Notes: generated by a model not told the origin, from the sequence alone. A stretch of DNA of 64,000 nucleotides from Bacteroidota bacterium (GCA_016720655.1 JADKKE010000033.1:1-64000); one strand, 5' to 3'. Numbered from the stretch's first letter, positions 53,656 to 63,119 are shown. Numbers and translations: made by a program.

Positions 53656-54605
53656 GAATTGACTTTAAGTATTCGGATCGGCATTGTCGCTGGCAACATC
53701 CCCATAAGTCGTACCAGTCTTTGTCCCTGATCTCCTACGGCAAAGGAAGCAAAGCCTGTGCCAAGACCGTTTCTGCCTTCGCGGATGATGATCTGAACAT
53801 CTCTGATGAAAGGATATTGTTTGAGTGCGATGTATGCCTGATAGGGCTTGTAATATTCTTTATCCAGCGATGTGTCCGGCGAGGAGATTTCTACCACTTT
53901 CACTTTTGTAAGGAAGGAGTTTACAGTTGCGTCATCCCGGTCACTGATCCAGTTTACGCTTACCACACCCAATGCTCTTGGTGTTTTATTGACGTAGTTG
54001 ATCACATCAGCATTGGAATTGGTCGCAGACCAATTGGAAGGGAGCGGTTTTTGCAAATGAAAAGTTTCTTGCAGGTATCTGGAATTACTGGAACCGTTAT
54101 TGTCGAAAACGATTGCAATAGAATCAAGTGCTGAATTGGGATTTAATTGTTTCCAGGAACGAATTTTTCCTGAAAAAATATCCACTGCCTGCGCATAGGT
54201 AATCAAGGTGTCCGGATTATCCGGATTTGTAACCAGCGCAACAGCATCAATCGCCAGTTTGTTCATCCTTGGAATAATTTTTCTTCCCTCAAAAAAAGCG
54301 GCTTCTTCTTTATTGAGTGATCGGGCAACGACTGCAAGGCGCACCGAATCATTCATCATCAATTCGTTGAAGGCTTCTGCTTCCGGAAGATATTTAACTC
54401 GAATGTTCGCGTATTTGTAAATTTTCATGAAGGTGTCTAGCTGAACCTGCATAAGTGGTTTGTAGGATTCATCTACAACAATTAGAATGTCGCCGGAAAT
54501 TGGAGTGTCAGTATACTCCGGTTTTTTCTTTTCTGAAGTGCAGGCGCCAAGAATCAGCGTCAGGGCCATGAGAAAAAAGTATTTTATTCTAAACGTTGAT
54601 TTCAT
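53652..54605 (-). CDS. PstS-like substrate-binding lipoprotein
   Basis: 317 aa. Lipobox 'MALTLILGAC' (C22). The mature part has the PBP fold of phosphate-binding proteins: 'GDILIVVDESYKPLMQVQLDTFMKIY', 'SVRLAVVARSLNKEEAAFF', 'KLAIDAVALVTNPDNPDTLITYAQAVDIFSGKIRSWKQLNP', 'IVFDNNGSSNSRYLQETF', 'RALGVVSVNW'. PstS-type serine/threonine ligands such as the SGS loop are partly replaced ('NNGSSNSR'). No pstCAB genes are near, so it is unlikely to feed an ABC importer; being inside the exbB-exbD-tonB operon suggests a role with the Ton complex. Confidence 0.86.
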   Translation of the reverse strand: MKSTFRIKYFFLMALTLILGACTSEKKKPEYTDTPISGDILIVVDESYKPLMQVQLDTFMKIYKYANIRVKYLPEAEAFNELMMNDSVRLAVVARSLNKEEAAFFEGRKIIPRMNKLAIDAVALVTNPDNPDTLITYAQAVDIFSGKIRSWKQLNPNSALDSIAIVFDNNGSSNSRYLQETFHLQKPLPSNWSATNSNADVINYVNKTPRALGVVSVNWISDRDDATVNSFLTKVKVVEISSPDTSLDKEYYKPYQAYIALKQYPFIRDVQIIIREGRNGLGTGFASFAVGDQGQRLVRLMGMLPATMPIRILKVNS

Positions 54606-54618
54606 TTTCGGTGAATCG

Positions 54619-54822
54619 CTATTCTTTCCTATTGACTAATTTGTATGTTCTCCAGAAAGCATAGCAAACGAGGGCAGTGCCAAGAATATTTCTGTTCAAT
54701 CGTGGTAAATCGAAAGGTGACCAAACAAATATCAGGATTATTCCGGCAAGGGCATACACCAAAATCATGAGGACATTAAAAAAGAAATGAAATCTCTCCG
54801 CAAAAGATTTGCGCTCGTCCAT
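54619..54822 (-). CDS. Small two-helix membrane protein of the tonB operon
   Basis: 67 aa with two membrane helices (about 14-34, 'NVLMILVYALAGIILIFVW', and about 45-60, 'ILGTALVCYAFWRTYKLV'), and charged ends. Located 18 bases after tonB and 13 before the PstS-like gene. Short membrane proteins at this site recur in the operon in Bacteroidota. No known domain; it may be an accessory subunit of the ExbB-ExbD motor (inference from position). Confidence 0.75.
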   Translation of the reverse strand: MDERKSFAERFHFFFNVLMILVYALAGIILIFVWSPFDLPRLNRNILGTALVCYAFWRTYKLVNRKE

Positions 54823-54840
54823 TCTGCAGCTAAGTAGGGC

Positions 54841-55638
54841 TTATTTCAGGGTAAAATTGACCGGAAGGTTGTATTGAACCTGAACATTCCGGCCGTTCTG
54901 GCGACCCGGCTTCCAATCTGGCATATTTCGAACAACGCGAAGAGCTTCTTCGTCGCAACCGCCCTGAACACCGCGGAGGACTTTGGCGTCTTTAATTTTG
55001 CCGTCTTTATCAACAACAAAAGTCACATAAACACGTCCCTGAATACCGTTTTCACGGGCAACAGGAGGATATTTGATATTCCGTTGAAGGTATTCGAACA
55101 GTTTTTCTTCTCCACCGGGAAACGTAGGCATTTCTTCTACCACCGTGAATACTTTTCCTTCATCCGGATCAGCAACAACGGGGTTTTCGGGTGGTAAATC
55201 AACAATATCTTTTAATCCTTCCTGTGTTTGTGTAGCAACCTGAACCTCTTTTACCTCTTCCTGTGTAGGAGGCGGCTCTTCAGCTTCTTCGTCTTTAACA
55301 ACTTTTGGAGGAGTAAATTTTATCGTTTGCTGGACTGGTGGGGGAGGGATCACCGGCGGAGGCGGTGGTGTTGATTTGTCGATTGGCGGAGGCTCAGCAA
55401 GAGTTACTACGTCGGTGACAGCAGTCTTACTACTAAGCTGAACTTTCGACAACACTTCGAGTAGTTTCGGAACGCCTACAATGACCACCACTCCAATAAG
55501 AGAATACAACAGCGCCATAATGACTCTCCGTTGATATTTTTTACGGATGACATAGGCGCCATACTCTTTATTGCGGGCTGCAAAAACCAATTCAACCCGC
55601 TCCGGGTTTACGGCATTGTCCCATCCAAGAATTCTCAT
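54841..55638 (-). CDS. tonB: TonB-type energy transducer
   Basis: 265 aa. Cytoplasmic N-terminus with 'RVELVFAARNKEYGAYVIRKKYQRR' (typical of Bacteroidota TonB), one membrane helix (about 41-60), a proline-rich periplasmic spacer ('PPPIDKSTPPPPPVIPPPP', about 85-115), an acidic part, and the TonB C-terminal domain (about 170-265, 'MPTFPGGEEKLFEYLQRNIKYPPVARENGIQGRVYVTFVVDKDGKIKDAKVLRG...W.PG...GR.V.V.Y.LPV.F'). Couples the ExbB-ExbD motor to outer-membrane receptors. Second exbD ends 11 bases upstream. Confidence 0.95.
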   Translation of the reverse strand: MRILGWDNAVNPERVELVFAARNKEYGAYVIRKKYQRRVIMALLYSLIGVVVIVGVPKLLEVLSKVQLSSKTAVTDVVTLAEPPPIDKSTPPPPPVIPPPPVQQTIKFTPPKVVKDEEAEEPPPTQEEVKEVQVATQTQEGLKDIVDLPPENPVVADPDEGKVFTVVEEMPTFPGGEEKLFEYLQRNIKYPPVARENGIQGRVYVTFVVDKDGKIKDAKVLRGVQGGCDEEALRVVRNMPDWKPGRQNGRNVQVQYNLPVNFTLK

Positions 55639-55649
55639 CCTTATCAGAA

Positions 55650-56291
55650 TTATTTGGTGTTCTTGATTAACTCTCTTTCAGATTCCGACAAATCAACAAT
55701 CGCATACCGTCCAACATTGCAGATGAGCATTTCATCCAGAATGTCTACAAGGTTTTTATATTTTGATTTTTCGTCGGGTTTAATTAAAACGATCACTCCT
55801 GCTTTATCTCCTTTTACGGCTGCTTTGTGTCTTTTTATTTCGTCTTCTTTGTCCGGAATGAGACCTCGTTTTACGGAGTCTTCGACCATCTTTACTTTTT
55901 CCAGAACAATTTTGTTTTTATCGAGCAACATCGTCCGGATACTTTGAGGACCCGATTGCGAGAAGTCTGCAATATTTGTTTGTGGCGGTTGAGCTGGGTC
56001 ATCCATGCCAATGTACCAAATGATTCTGTCGTTCTCTGTAAGCAAGATGGATACCGTTTGTGAGGCTTTTACTTTTGTTCGTTGATCGTCTTCAACTTTA
56101 TCTTTCACCGGCATGGTAATATCCATGGTCTTCGGTTTGCTGAATGTTGTGGTAAGGATAAAAAAGGTGAGTAGCAGGAAGGCAAGATCCACCATCGGCG
56201 TCATGTCGATGTGTGTGGAAGATTTTTTGGCCCGGATTTTTTTATGCTTTCCTTTTTCCTGGCCGCCGTCCGACTGTTGAACTTCTGACAT
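55650..56291 (-). CDS. exbD: ExbD/TolR-type biopolymer transport protein (second copy)
   Basis: 213 aa. Charged N-terminus, then the membrane helix 'HIDMTPMVDLAFLLLTFFILTTTFSKP' with the proton-conducting Asp at D35, and a periplasmic ExbD domain with 'QTVSILLTENDRIIWYIG' and 'AGVIVLIKPDEKSKYKNLVDILDEMLICNVGRYAIVDLSE'. It works with ExbB and the first ExbD as motor. 61 bases separate it from the other exbD; that gap holds a parS-like sequence. Confidence 0.93.
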   Translation of the reverse strand: MSEVQQSDGGQEKGKHKKIRAKKSSTHIDMTPMVDLAFLLLTFFILTTTFSKPKTMDITMPVKDKVEDDQRTKVKASQTVSILLTENDRIIWYIGMDDPAQPPQTNIADFSQSGPQSIRTMLLDKNKIVLEKVKMVEDSVKRGLIPDKEDEIKRHKAAVKGDKAGVIVLIKPDEKSKYKNLVDILDEMLICNVGRYAIVDLSESERELIKNTK

Positions 56292-56321
56292 TTTTTAGCT
56301 GTCCTTTTTTAAGTTGTTCCA

Positions 56322-56337
56322 CGTTTCATGTGAAACA
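56322..56337. promoter_or_regulatory. Weak parS-like sequence (two mismatches)
   Basis: CGTTTCATGTGAAACA differs from the ParB consensus at positions 1 and 8. It lies between the two exbD genes, beside a half-site TGTTCCACG. May be a degenerate ParB site or chance. Confidence 0.3.
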
Positions 56338-56352
56338 AGGTGTTGGTCCTGA

Positions 56353-56982
56353 TTATTTCTTTGCCGGTGCTGCAGCAGCATCGGATGCTCCTTCGAGATT
56401 TGTGATGAGTGCGAAGCGATTTGCTTTATTGTCCTGAAGGGTAGAAATTACGCGTTTAATAGTCGGGATATCCGCATCCTGATCGCCTTTAATGGCAATA
56501 CTGTGGCGAGGGGCTACAGTACGTGCTGCGTTGATCCAGAAGGTGAGTTCATTATTCGTCGAGTCACTGGGAATTCCCGGAGTTGCATCGTTCATTGTTC
56601 TTCGCTTTGCTTCGTCTGCACCCAGATATTCCTTCAACATATTACTTGGCATACCTACTGAAGACAAAACCGAAAATCTCTTTTTCTCTTTTTCGTCAAA
56701 CATAAGGCTGAAGCGCGATGCGAGTCTGTCCAGAATATCCATTCGTGTTTGCTGTCCTTCAACGTTAAAGAATACTCTTCCTTTGCCGTCAACAGTAAGC
56801 AGGATGACTCCTTTTTCCGGCAGGGGAATCTCGCTGATGGATGAAGGCTGGTCAACAATTACCGGTTCGTCGGGGCGGAATTTTGTGGTGAGCATGAAAA
56901 ATGTCACCAGCAAAAAAGCCAGATCGACCATCGGGGTCATGTCCAGTGAAGGAGATTTCTTAGGAACTTTAATCTTCGGCAT
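56353..56982 (-). CDS. exbD: ExbD/TolR-type biopolymer transport protein (first copy)
   Basis: 209 aa. 'SLDMTPMVDLAFLLVTFFMLTTKFRPDEPVIVDQP' gives the single membrane helix with the motor Asp at D20. The periplasmic part has 'GVILLTVDGKGRVFFNVEG', a helical insertion (about 80-140) and the usual end 'SIAIKGDQDADIPTIKRVISTLQDNKANRFALITNLEG'. The tail 'DAAAAPAKK' is low complexity. Having two ExbD paralogues next to each other is normal for this phylum. Confidence 0.93.
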   Translation of the reverse strand: MPKIKVPKKSPSLDMTPMVDLAFLLVTFFMLTTKFRPDEPVIVDQPSSISEIPLPEKGVILLTVDGKGRVFFNVEGQQTRMDILDRLASRFSLMFDEKEKKRFSVLSSVGMPSNMLKEYLGADEAKRRTMNDATPGIPSDSTNNELTFWINAARTVAPRHSIAIKGDQDADIPTIKRVISTLQDNKANRFALITNLEGASDAAAAPAKK

Positions 56983-57045
56983 TACCTGTAATTAATTCTA
57001 GAGTCAAAAACATTAGGGATTCCACAAAGGATTTTCCTAAAGAGC

Positions 57046-57861
57046 TTATGCTTCTTTGTAACGTGCAGCAAATGACTGAACGATGCTGTAGCCGGCTTCA
57101 TCAATACCATATGTAATGCTGTCGATACGGCTTGTGAAGAAATTGTACATGATGATGGCAAGTGCCGAGGTACCAATTCCAAGAGCCGTGTTATTCAGGG
57201 CTTCAGAGATCCCTGTAGACAAAGCAACGGCATCCGGAGCTCCGGAGGTAGCAATCGCAGAGAAGGCTTTGATCATACCCATTACAGTTCCAAGCAGACC
57301 GAGGAGGGTTGCGATGGAGGCAATCGTTGAAATGATTACAAGATTTTTTGAAAGCATCGGCAGCTCAAGTGTCGTAGCTTCTTCTAGTTCTTTTTGGATG
57401 CCAAGAAGTTTACGCTCTTTGTCAAGGTTTTTATCCGCTTGCATCTGGCGATAGCTGTCGAGTCCGGCATTTACCACGTTTGCAATGGATCCACGCTGTT
57501 TCGCGCATTCTGCCTTTGCTCCGTCAATGTTACCATCAGCCATGAGGGCACGAATTTTTTGAATAAACGTTTCAATATTGCCTGTTCCCTTAGATTTTCC
57601 GATGGTGATAAAACGCTCAATAGAGAAAACCACAGTCGTAATGAAAGTACCCATGAGTACAGGAACAAGATATCCTCCTTTGTACATGGTAGCCATAATG
57701 TGATTCGGGAGAGGGTTTTTGTTAATGTCTCCATCTTCAAAACCGGACGGGTCGCCCATGATAAATTTCCAGATCAGGAAACCGATTCCGATTGCAATTG
57801 GGATGACGGCTGCCGCAAGGATCGACTGAATGTTTCCTCCTTTAGATGACGAGTTGCTCAT
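57046..57861 (-). CDS. exbB: ExbB/TolQ/MotA-type proton channel
   Basis: 271 aa, inner membrane. N-terminal helix 'SILAAAVIPIAIGIGFLIWKFI' (about 14-35), second helix 'VPVLMGTFITTVVFSIERFITIG', then a cytoplasmic helical part ('ECAKQRGSIANVVNAGLDSYRQMQADKNLDKE') and the paired helices 'LVIISTIASIATLLGLLGTVMGMIKAF' and 'ALNNTALGIGTSALAIIMYNFFTSRID' that are the ExbB/MotA signature. Forms a pentamer around ExbD and powers TonB. First gene of a seven-gene operon running to 51955. Confidence 0.94.
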   Translation of the reverse strand: MSNSSSKGGNIQSILAAAVIPIAIGIGFLIWKFIMGDPSGFEDGDINKNPLPNHIMATMYKGGYLVPVLMGTFITTVVFSIERFITIGKSKGTGNIETFIQKIRALMADGNIDGAKAECAKQRGSIANVVNAGLDSYRQMQADKNLDKERKLLGIQKELEEATTLELPMLSKNLVIISTIASIATLLGLLGTVMGMIKAFSAIATSGAPDAVALSTGISEALNNTALGIGTSALAIIMYNFFTSRIDSITYGIDEAGYSIVQSFAARYKEA

Positions 57862-58202
57862 GAGTGTACTTATTTGTTTGTTTTTTTGGAATGTTAATGA
57901 GGCAAGTTAAGATTCAATTATTTTCAAAATTCTGGAATTTAGAAAATTTTTGGGACGACAATAATAGGAAATTCCCTTTAAATCCAAAATTGCTTAAGGG
58001 TATTTAGCCATGATTTAACCGAACCGTGACAATTTGAGTTGATTCCCGTTTTTTATTGGTTTGAGCTTATGATTTTAAAACAATAACGTGAGTATAGTCC
58101 CGGTTATTGGAAATCTGTTTTTCACCCTTCCGTGAATATATCTATTCACCTGACTAATGATTCGAAGTCTACCGAACTTTGTTTTATGATCCTTCGCGAA
58201 CA
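57862..58202. other. 341-bp stretch between nuoN and exbB
   Basis: No gene-like frame. It should carry the promoter of the exbB operon (minus strand). A 7-bp perfect hairpin GTGAATA/TATTCAC (58132-58149) lies 54-71 bases after the nuoN stop, but without a T run, so a terminator there is uncertain. Confidence 0.5.
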
Positions 58203-59576
58203 TTAAATAAGACCAGCCAATATGCCGGGAGCTATTCCAAGAATAATTGCAGCCAAAGAAGTGATCACCAAAAGTACTCTAAAAAGAGTGTTCACCTTGA
58301 TTTCTTGTGTTTCTTCTTCTGTTTTGAAAACAGCAATGATTACCCTGAAATAATAAAACACACCTATCAGTGAACCAAGGATTGCCAGCAGTACCAAGCC
58401 GATATAGCCATTCTGCATGACTGCGGAAAAGATATAATATTTGGCAAAGAATCCTGCTGTTGGCGGGATCCCGGCAAGCGAAAGCATTGCTACGACTGTA
58501 ACACCGGCAAGAAATGGGTTTTTCTTTGCAAGCCCATTAAAGGATTTAATATCATCGTTTCCTGTTTTGTGGCTGATTAACAACAGGATTACAAATGCTG
58601 TAATTGAGGAGATTGAGTAGGCTGCAGTATAAAACAACAAGGATGATGGCGCACTCTGGTTCATTGCAAGAAGCGCAAGTACCATGTAACCTGCATGAGA
58701 AATACTCGAGTAGGCAAGCATTCTTTTAAAATTCGTCTGGTAAACCGCTGTAATGTTCCCCACAAGGATTGTGAGCCCGGAAATGATCATGAGTGTCGGT
58801 GCCCAAATCGAAGGTGTTCCACTGAAGGTGTGAAGGAAAAGTCTGAAGAAAGCAGCAAATGCCGCTGTTTTGACAACGGTTGACATAAAAGCCGTGATCA
58901 CCGTTGGCGAACCCTGGTAAACATCCGGCGCCCAGAAATGAAATGGTGCCGCCGAAACTTTAAACGACAATGCAATCATCATCATCAGGATTCCGGCAAG
59001 CATCATCACGGAGTTTTGTCCGGCAGACTGAGCTATGAACGTGGAAATCGCTGCTAGATTAAAGGATCCGGTTACTCCATAAATCATTGCAATGCCAAAG
59101 AGGAGGAACCCTGTTGCAAATGATCCCATCAGGAAATACTTCAAGGCTGCTTCATTCGAAGCAAGATTCTTTTTATTGCTTCCGGCAAGAATATACAGAG
59201 AAATGGAAAGTATCTCTATGCCCAGAAAGAGCATGATCATATTGGAGAAGGTGACCATTACCATTGTGCCGATCAGGGAGAAAACAATGAGGGCAAAATG
59301 ATCGGACTCACTGGATGGTTCTGTAAAATATTCCGGAGACATCAGGCACCAGAAAAAAGTGATGCCAATCAAGAGGCCTGTAAATGCAACGCTGAAATTG
59401 TCAATGATCATCATGTCATTGAAAAGCGGGCCGCCGTTATTCCAATCGAAAGTATTTGTAACAAATGCCGCGATCAATCCAATAAGAATCAGTGGGTGCA
59501 GCAATTTTCTGAATCCAAAGATCTCAGAGAAGAGGCAGATTAAGCCAAGGGCCGATAAAACGATTAGTGTAGTCAA
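58203..59576 (-). CDS. nuoN: NADH-quinone oxidoreductase subunit N
   Basis: 457 aa, about 13-14 membrane helices. Antiporter-like subunit of respiratory complex I: 'LFLGIEILSISLYILAGSNKKNLASNEAALKYFLMGSFATGFLLFGIAMIYG' and 'FKVSAAPFHFWAPDVYQGSPTVITAFMSTVVKTAAFAAFFRL', 'KRMLAYSSISHAGYMVLALLA' carry the conserved proton-path lysines and glutamate. Pumps protons across the inner membrane. Last gene of the nuoLMN group; 12 bases after nuoM. Confidence 0.95.
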   Translation of the reverse strand: MTTLIVLSALGLICLFSEIFGFRKLLHPLILIGLIAAFVTNTFDWNNGGPLFNDMMIIDNFSVAFTGLLIGITFFWCLMSPEYFTEPSSESDHFALIVFSLIGTMVMVTFSNMIMLFLGIEILSISLYILAGSNKKNLASNEAALKYFLMGSFATGFLLFGIAMIYGVTGSFNLAAISTFIAQSAGQNSVMMLAGILMMMIALSFKVSAAPFHFWAPDVYQGSPTVITAFMSTVVKTAAFAAFFRLFLHTFSGTPSIWAPTLMIISGLTILVGNITAVYQTNFKRMLAYSSISHAGYMVLALLAMNQSAPSSLLFYTAAYSISSITAFVILLLISHKTGNDDIKSFNGLAKKNPFLAGVTVVAMLSLAGIPPTAGFFAKYYIFSAVMQNGYIGLVLLAILGSLIGVFYYFRVIIAVFKTEEETQEIKVNTLFRVLLVITSLAAIILGIAPGILAGLI

Positions 59577-59588
59577 TGTCTTCGGCTT

Positions 59589-61058
59589 TTAATTCGTCAG
59601 TTGAGTTATTCCGTGAGCAACGTGAATCACATCGCGGAGTGCTTTTATTGATGGCTCTGCAATTCCCAGGAAAAAGTCCGGGTAAATACCAATCCAGAAA
59701 ATCATGAGGACCAATGGAATCAGGACCCATTTTTCTGAAAGCGTTAAGTCTGCAAATTTTTCCGTTTGCTTGTTTGCTTCACCAAGAGAAATCTTTTGAT
59801 AAGCCGAAAGCATGTATACTGCGCCTAATATTATTGTAAGCCCGGCAACGGCTGCCATCCAGGTACTGAATTGGAATATTCCGTTGATCAGAAGGAACTC
59901 TCCGATGAATCCATTGGTAAGTGGAAGAGCAATGCTTGCCAGAAGAACAATTAGAAAAAACGAAGAAAATACAGGAGCAGAAAGACGGATTCCTCCAAGT
60001 TCACCCAAGTCCCGTGTTTTCATTCTATCCATCACTATCTCCGCGATAAAGAACAGGCCTACAACGTTGATTCCATGGCTCAGCATCTGGATCACGCCGC
60101 CTTCCATGCCTTGAAGTGTAAGGCTAAATATGCCGGCAGAGATCAGCCCGACGTGTGCAATCGAAGAATATGCGATAAGTCGTTTAAAATCTTTTTGAAC
60201 AAGGGCAATACAAGAAGCATAAACAACTCCTATTACCGATAGAATCATGGCCGTTGTTCCCCATTCGTGCACACCATCCGGAACAATAGGTAAGAGCCAG
60301 CGAAGGACTCCATAAACACCCATTTTCAACATGATTCCCGAAAGCAACATTGTACCCGGAGTTGGGGAGTCTGTATATGTGTCGGGTTGCCAGGTGTGGA
60401 ATGGGAAGACTGGCATTTTAATCGCAAAGGCAAGGAAGAAGGCCCAGAAAATCCAGCTTTGTTCGGTAGCATTCAGATTCAACGAGTACAATGCGTGAAT
60501 GTCGAAGCTATGAGGCGCCGGAGTTTTCATCCACAACCAAATAAGGGCAACGAGCATCAACAAACTTCCGAATAATGTATAAATGAAAAACTTGAGTGTG
60601 ATACGAACTCTGTCTTTTCCTCCCCACATCAAACAAATAAGATAGATCGGAATCAGTGCGAGCTCCCAGAAAATATAAAATAAAAATCCATCAAGTGCAG
60701 AGAATACGCCCACCAATGCCATTTGCATAATCAAAATCAAGGCATAAAAAAGTCCGGGGTTTTTATAGTTGTGCCGAAAGGAGGAGAGGATAATGATTGG
60801 AACCAAAAATGTTGTGAGCAAAACAAGCAAGAGGCTGATTCCATCAAGTCCAACCTTGTAACTGATTCCAAGCGAAGCGACCCAGGAGAATTCATGCACG
60901 AATTGTGTCCCTGCAGTCGGATCAAAGCCGAGCGTAATACTTACCGATATTGCAAATTCAATGAGTGCAGCGGCAAGTGCAATGCGTTTTGCGTTTTCGC
61001 CCGACATCAGTATGGCAAGACCCGCAAACAGCGGAAAGAAAATCAAAATAGTCAGCAT
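59589..61058 (-). CDS. nuoM: NADH-quinone oxidoreductase subunit M
   Basis: 489 aa, about 14 helices. 'GFLFYIFWELALIPIYLICLMWGG' (conserved Glu), 'IKMPVFPFHTWQPDTYTDSPTPGTMLLSGIMLKMGVYGVLRWLLPI' and 'LVQKDFKRLIAYSSIAHVGLISAGIFSLTLQGMEGGVIQMLSHGINVVGLFFIAEI' are the NuoM signatures. ATG at 61058, 52 bases after nuoL. Length as usual. Confidence 0.95.
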   Translation of the reverse strand: MLTILIFFPLFAGLAILMSGENAKRIALAAALIEFAISVSITLGFDPTAGTQFVHEFSWVASLGISYKVGLDGISLLLVLLTTFLVPIIILSSFRHNYKNPGLFYALILIMQMALVGVFSALDGFLFYIFWELALIPIYLICLMWGGKDRVRITLKFFIYTLFGSLLMLVALIWLWMKTPAPHSFDIHALYSLNLNATEQSWIFWAFFLAFAIKMPVFPFHTWQPDTYTDSPTPGTMLLSGIMLKMGVYGVLRWLLPIVPDGVHEWGTTAMILSVIGVVYASCIALVQKDFKRLIAYSSIAHVGLISAGIFSLTLQGMEGGVIQMLSHGINVVGLFFIAEIVMDRMKTRDLGELGGIRLSAPVFSSFFLIVLLASIALPLTNGFIGEFLLINGIFQFSTWMAAVAGLTIILGAVYMLSAYQKISLGEANKQTEKFADLTLSEKWVLIPLVLMIFWIGIYPDFFLGIAEPSIKALRDVIHVAHGITQLTN

Positions 61059-61110
61059 ACGCTGCAGATAATATTTTATTCACGTGAATTGTTTCACGCA
61101 ATTCAATGCA

Positions 61111-63003
61111 TCAAAACATCAGGTTGTAAACCAGGATTGCAATGATTCCAAAAACCATTGCAAAGATGTAGAAGCCTACATTCCCTGTTTGAACATACCG
61201 GATCGTTTGACTTGCCCACACAACCGTTTTGCTTACTCCGTTTACTGTCCCGTCCACCGCAGCATTGTCAACAATTTTCCAAAAGAAATTGCCAATCGCA
61301 TACAATGGTTTTACAATTATGTTGTGGTAGATTTCGTCAATATAATATTTGTGATAGAGTACTTTGAACGCGGGCTTGAATTCTGATTCCTGTAATGCCG
61401 GAATATTTTTTTTGGCCACATAATTCTGGTACGCCCAATAAATGATTAGTGCCAATGTGAGAACAGATACGCCCATTAATGTCCACTCGAATTGGTGGGA
61501 TGCTTCGGTTTGCAGAATACTTGCCGGAACAGAAAGTGCTGATTTTAAAAAGTTGCCGAAGAGATGATGCTCCGAAAAGACTTCCGGTAATCCAAGAAAT
61601 CCTCCACATGTAGACAGTATTGCAAGCAAGACGAGTGGAACTGTCATGGATGGTGGTGATTCATGCAAATGATGTTCCTGTGCGTGTGTTCCACGGAATC
61701 CGCCGTAAAACGTGAGAAAGAATAAGCGAAACATATAGATTGCAGTCAACACCGAGGTGACAGCAAGAAAGAAAAACAGAACCGGGCTTTGAACCCAGGC
61801 CTTGGCAAGGATTTCATCTTTTGAGAAGAACCCTGCAAATGGCGGCACTCCGCTAATTGCAAATGTCCCAATTGCAAAGACGGCGAAAGTTATAGGAAGT
61901 TTTTTTCGTAAGCCCCCCATTTTTCGAATGTCTTGTTCTCCGCTCATTGCGTGAATGACGCTGCCTGCTGCAAGGAAGAGCAGGGCTTTAAAAAAAGCAT
62001 GCGTCGTCACATGGAACAACGCTGTTGAGTATGCGCCCACGCCAAGAGCAACAAACATATAGCCTAATTGGCTGACCGTTGAATAGGCGAGTACTTTTTT
62101 AATATCTGTTTGAGCCAATGCAATCGTTGCAGCAAAAAGCGCTGTTGCCATTCCAATAATTGTGACAATCTCCAGCGTGAATGGTGCGATAGAATACAGA
62201 ATATTGGAACGAACAACCATGTATATACCGGCGGTAACCATTGTTGCGGCATGGATGAGTGCCGAAACGGGTGTTGGGCCGGCCATAGCATCAGGTAGCC
62301 ATGTGTACAGGGGTATTTGAGCGCTCTTTCCCATTGCACCAACAAACAACAAAAGTGTTATTGCTGTGATCACGGGCTGATTGTCAGGAAGAGATTTTGC
62401 GGCGGAAAATACTTCGTTGAATGAAACAGAACCGAACGTTACGTAAATGAGGATGATTCCCAACAGGAAACCCAAATCCCCGATTCGATTCATTATAAAT
62501 GCCTTGTTTGCTGCCTTATTATACTCAGTGTTTTTAAACCAGAATCCGATGAGTAGATAGGAGCAAAGACCAACGCCTTCCCAGCCCGCAAACAAGACTA
62601 CGTAATTCGATCCAAGCACGAGCAGCAACATGAAAAAAACAAAGAGGTTGAGATAAGAGAAGAATCGAGAATAGCCTTCGTCTTCTTTCATGTATCCGAT
62701 AGAATACACATGGATCAAAAATCCTACTCCTGTAACAATCAGAAGCATGGTGATTGAAACCGAATCAATCAGGAATGAGAATGGGATGGAAAGGCTGCCT
62801 GATTTTATCCAGTCAAACACGAACACTGTTTCGGATCCATCACCATGTTGAAGAAAAATACCTGCCGACAAGATGAAGGAGGCGAGCACCATGAGTGATG
62901 CAAAAATTCCTGTGACTGATTTTGGAAGAACTTTTTGTCCCAGGCTGATCACCAGGAAGCCGATGAGAGGAAAAACGGGGATCAGCCAGGCCAATTGCAT
63001 CAT
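61111..63003 (-). CDS. nuoL: NADH-quinone oxidoreductase subunit L
   Basis: 630 aa, 16 helices including the long lateral helix near the C-terminus. 'VLFAGWEGVGLCSYLLIGFWF', 'GAMGKSAQIPLYTWLPDAMAGPTPVSALIHAATMVTAGIYMVVR' and 'DIKKVLAYSTVSQLGYMFVALGVGAYSTALFHVTTHAFFKALLFLAAGSVIH' are diagnostic. The ATG at 63003 is preceded by a second in-frame ATG (MMQLAWLIP). No nuoK lies upstream, unlike the usual nuoA-N order. Confidence 0.95.
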   Translation of the reverse strand: MMQLAWLIPVFPLIGFLVISLGQKVLPKSVTGIFASLMVLASFILSAGIFLQHGDGSETVFVFDWIKSGSLSIPFSFLIDSVSITMLLIVTGVGFLIHVYSIGYMKEDEGYSRFFSYLNLFVFFMLLLVLGSNYVVLFAGWEGVGLCSYLLIGFWFKNTEYNKAANKAFIMNRIGDLGFLLGIILIYVTFGSVSFNEVFSAAKSLPDNQPVITAITLLLFVGAMGKSAQIPLYTWLPDAMAGPTPVSALIHAATMVTAGIYMVVRSNILYSIAPFTLEIVTIIGMATALFAATIALAQTDIKKVLAYSTVSQLGYMFVALGVGAYSTALFHVTTHAFFKALLFLAAGSVIHAMSGEQDIRKMGGLRKKLPITFAVFAIGTFAISGVPPFAGFFSKDEILAKAWVQSPVLFFFLAVTSVLTAIYMFRLFFLTFYGGFRGTHAQEHHLHESPPSMTVPLVLLAILSTCGGFLGLPEVFSEHHLFGNFLKSALSVPASILQTEASHQFEWTLMGVSVLTLALIIYWAYQNYVAKKNIPALQESEFKPAFKVLYHKYYIDEIYHNIIVKPLYAIGNFFWKIVDNAAVDGTVNGVSKTVVWASQTIRYVQTGNVGFYIFAMVFGIIAILVYNLMF

Positions 63004-63119
63004 ACGTACACTAAATTGAGGGGCAAAAGTAGCACTTAAATGGAATTAGACAATGTGAAGAATATCATGTTTACAAAGCCAAAAATTTCCCCCGGGTATT
63101 GATCTTTTGTTGGTCAATA

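Noticed and set aside
53652..54605. Component of a phosphate ABC importer
   Set aside because: No pstC, pstA, pstB or phoU gene is present and the gene is tightly embedded in the tonB operon.
61078..61101. Third or fourth parS site after nuoL (TTCACGTGAA core with TGTTTCACG beside it)
   Set aside because: Only the 10-bp core matches; about five of the 16 consensus positions differ, so it was not listed as a site.
60387..61145. Open frames on the plus strand opposite nuoM and nuoL
   Set aside because: They lie antisense to strongly conserved complex I genes and show no family-like protein text; they are by-products of codon bias.
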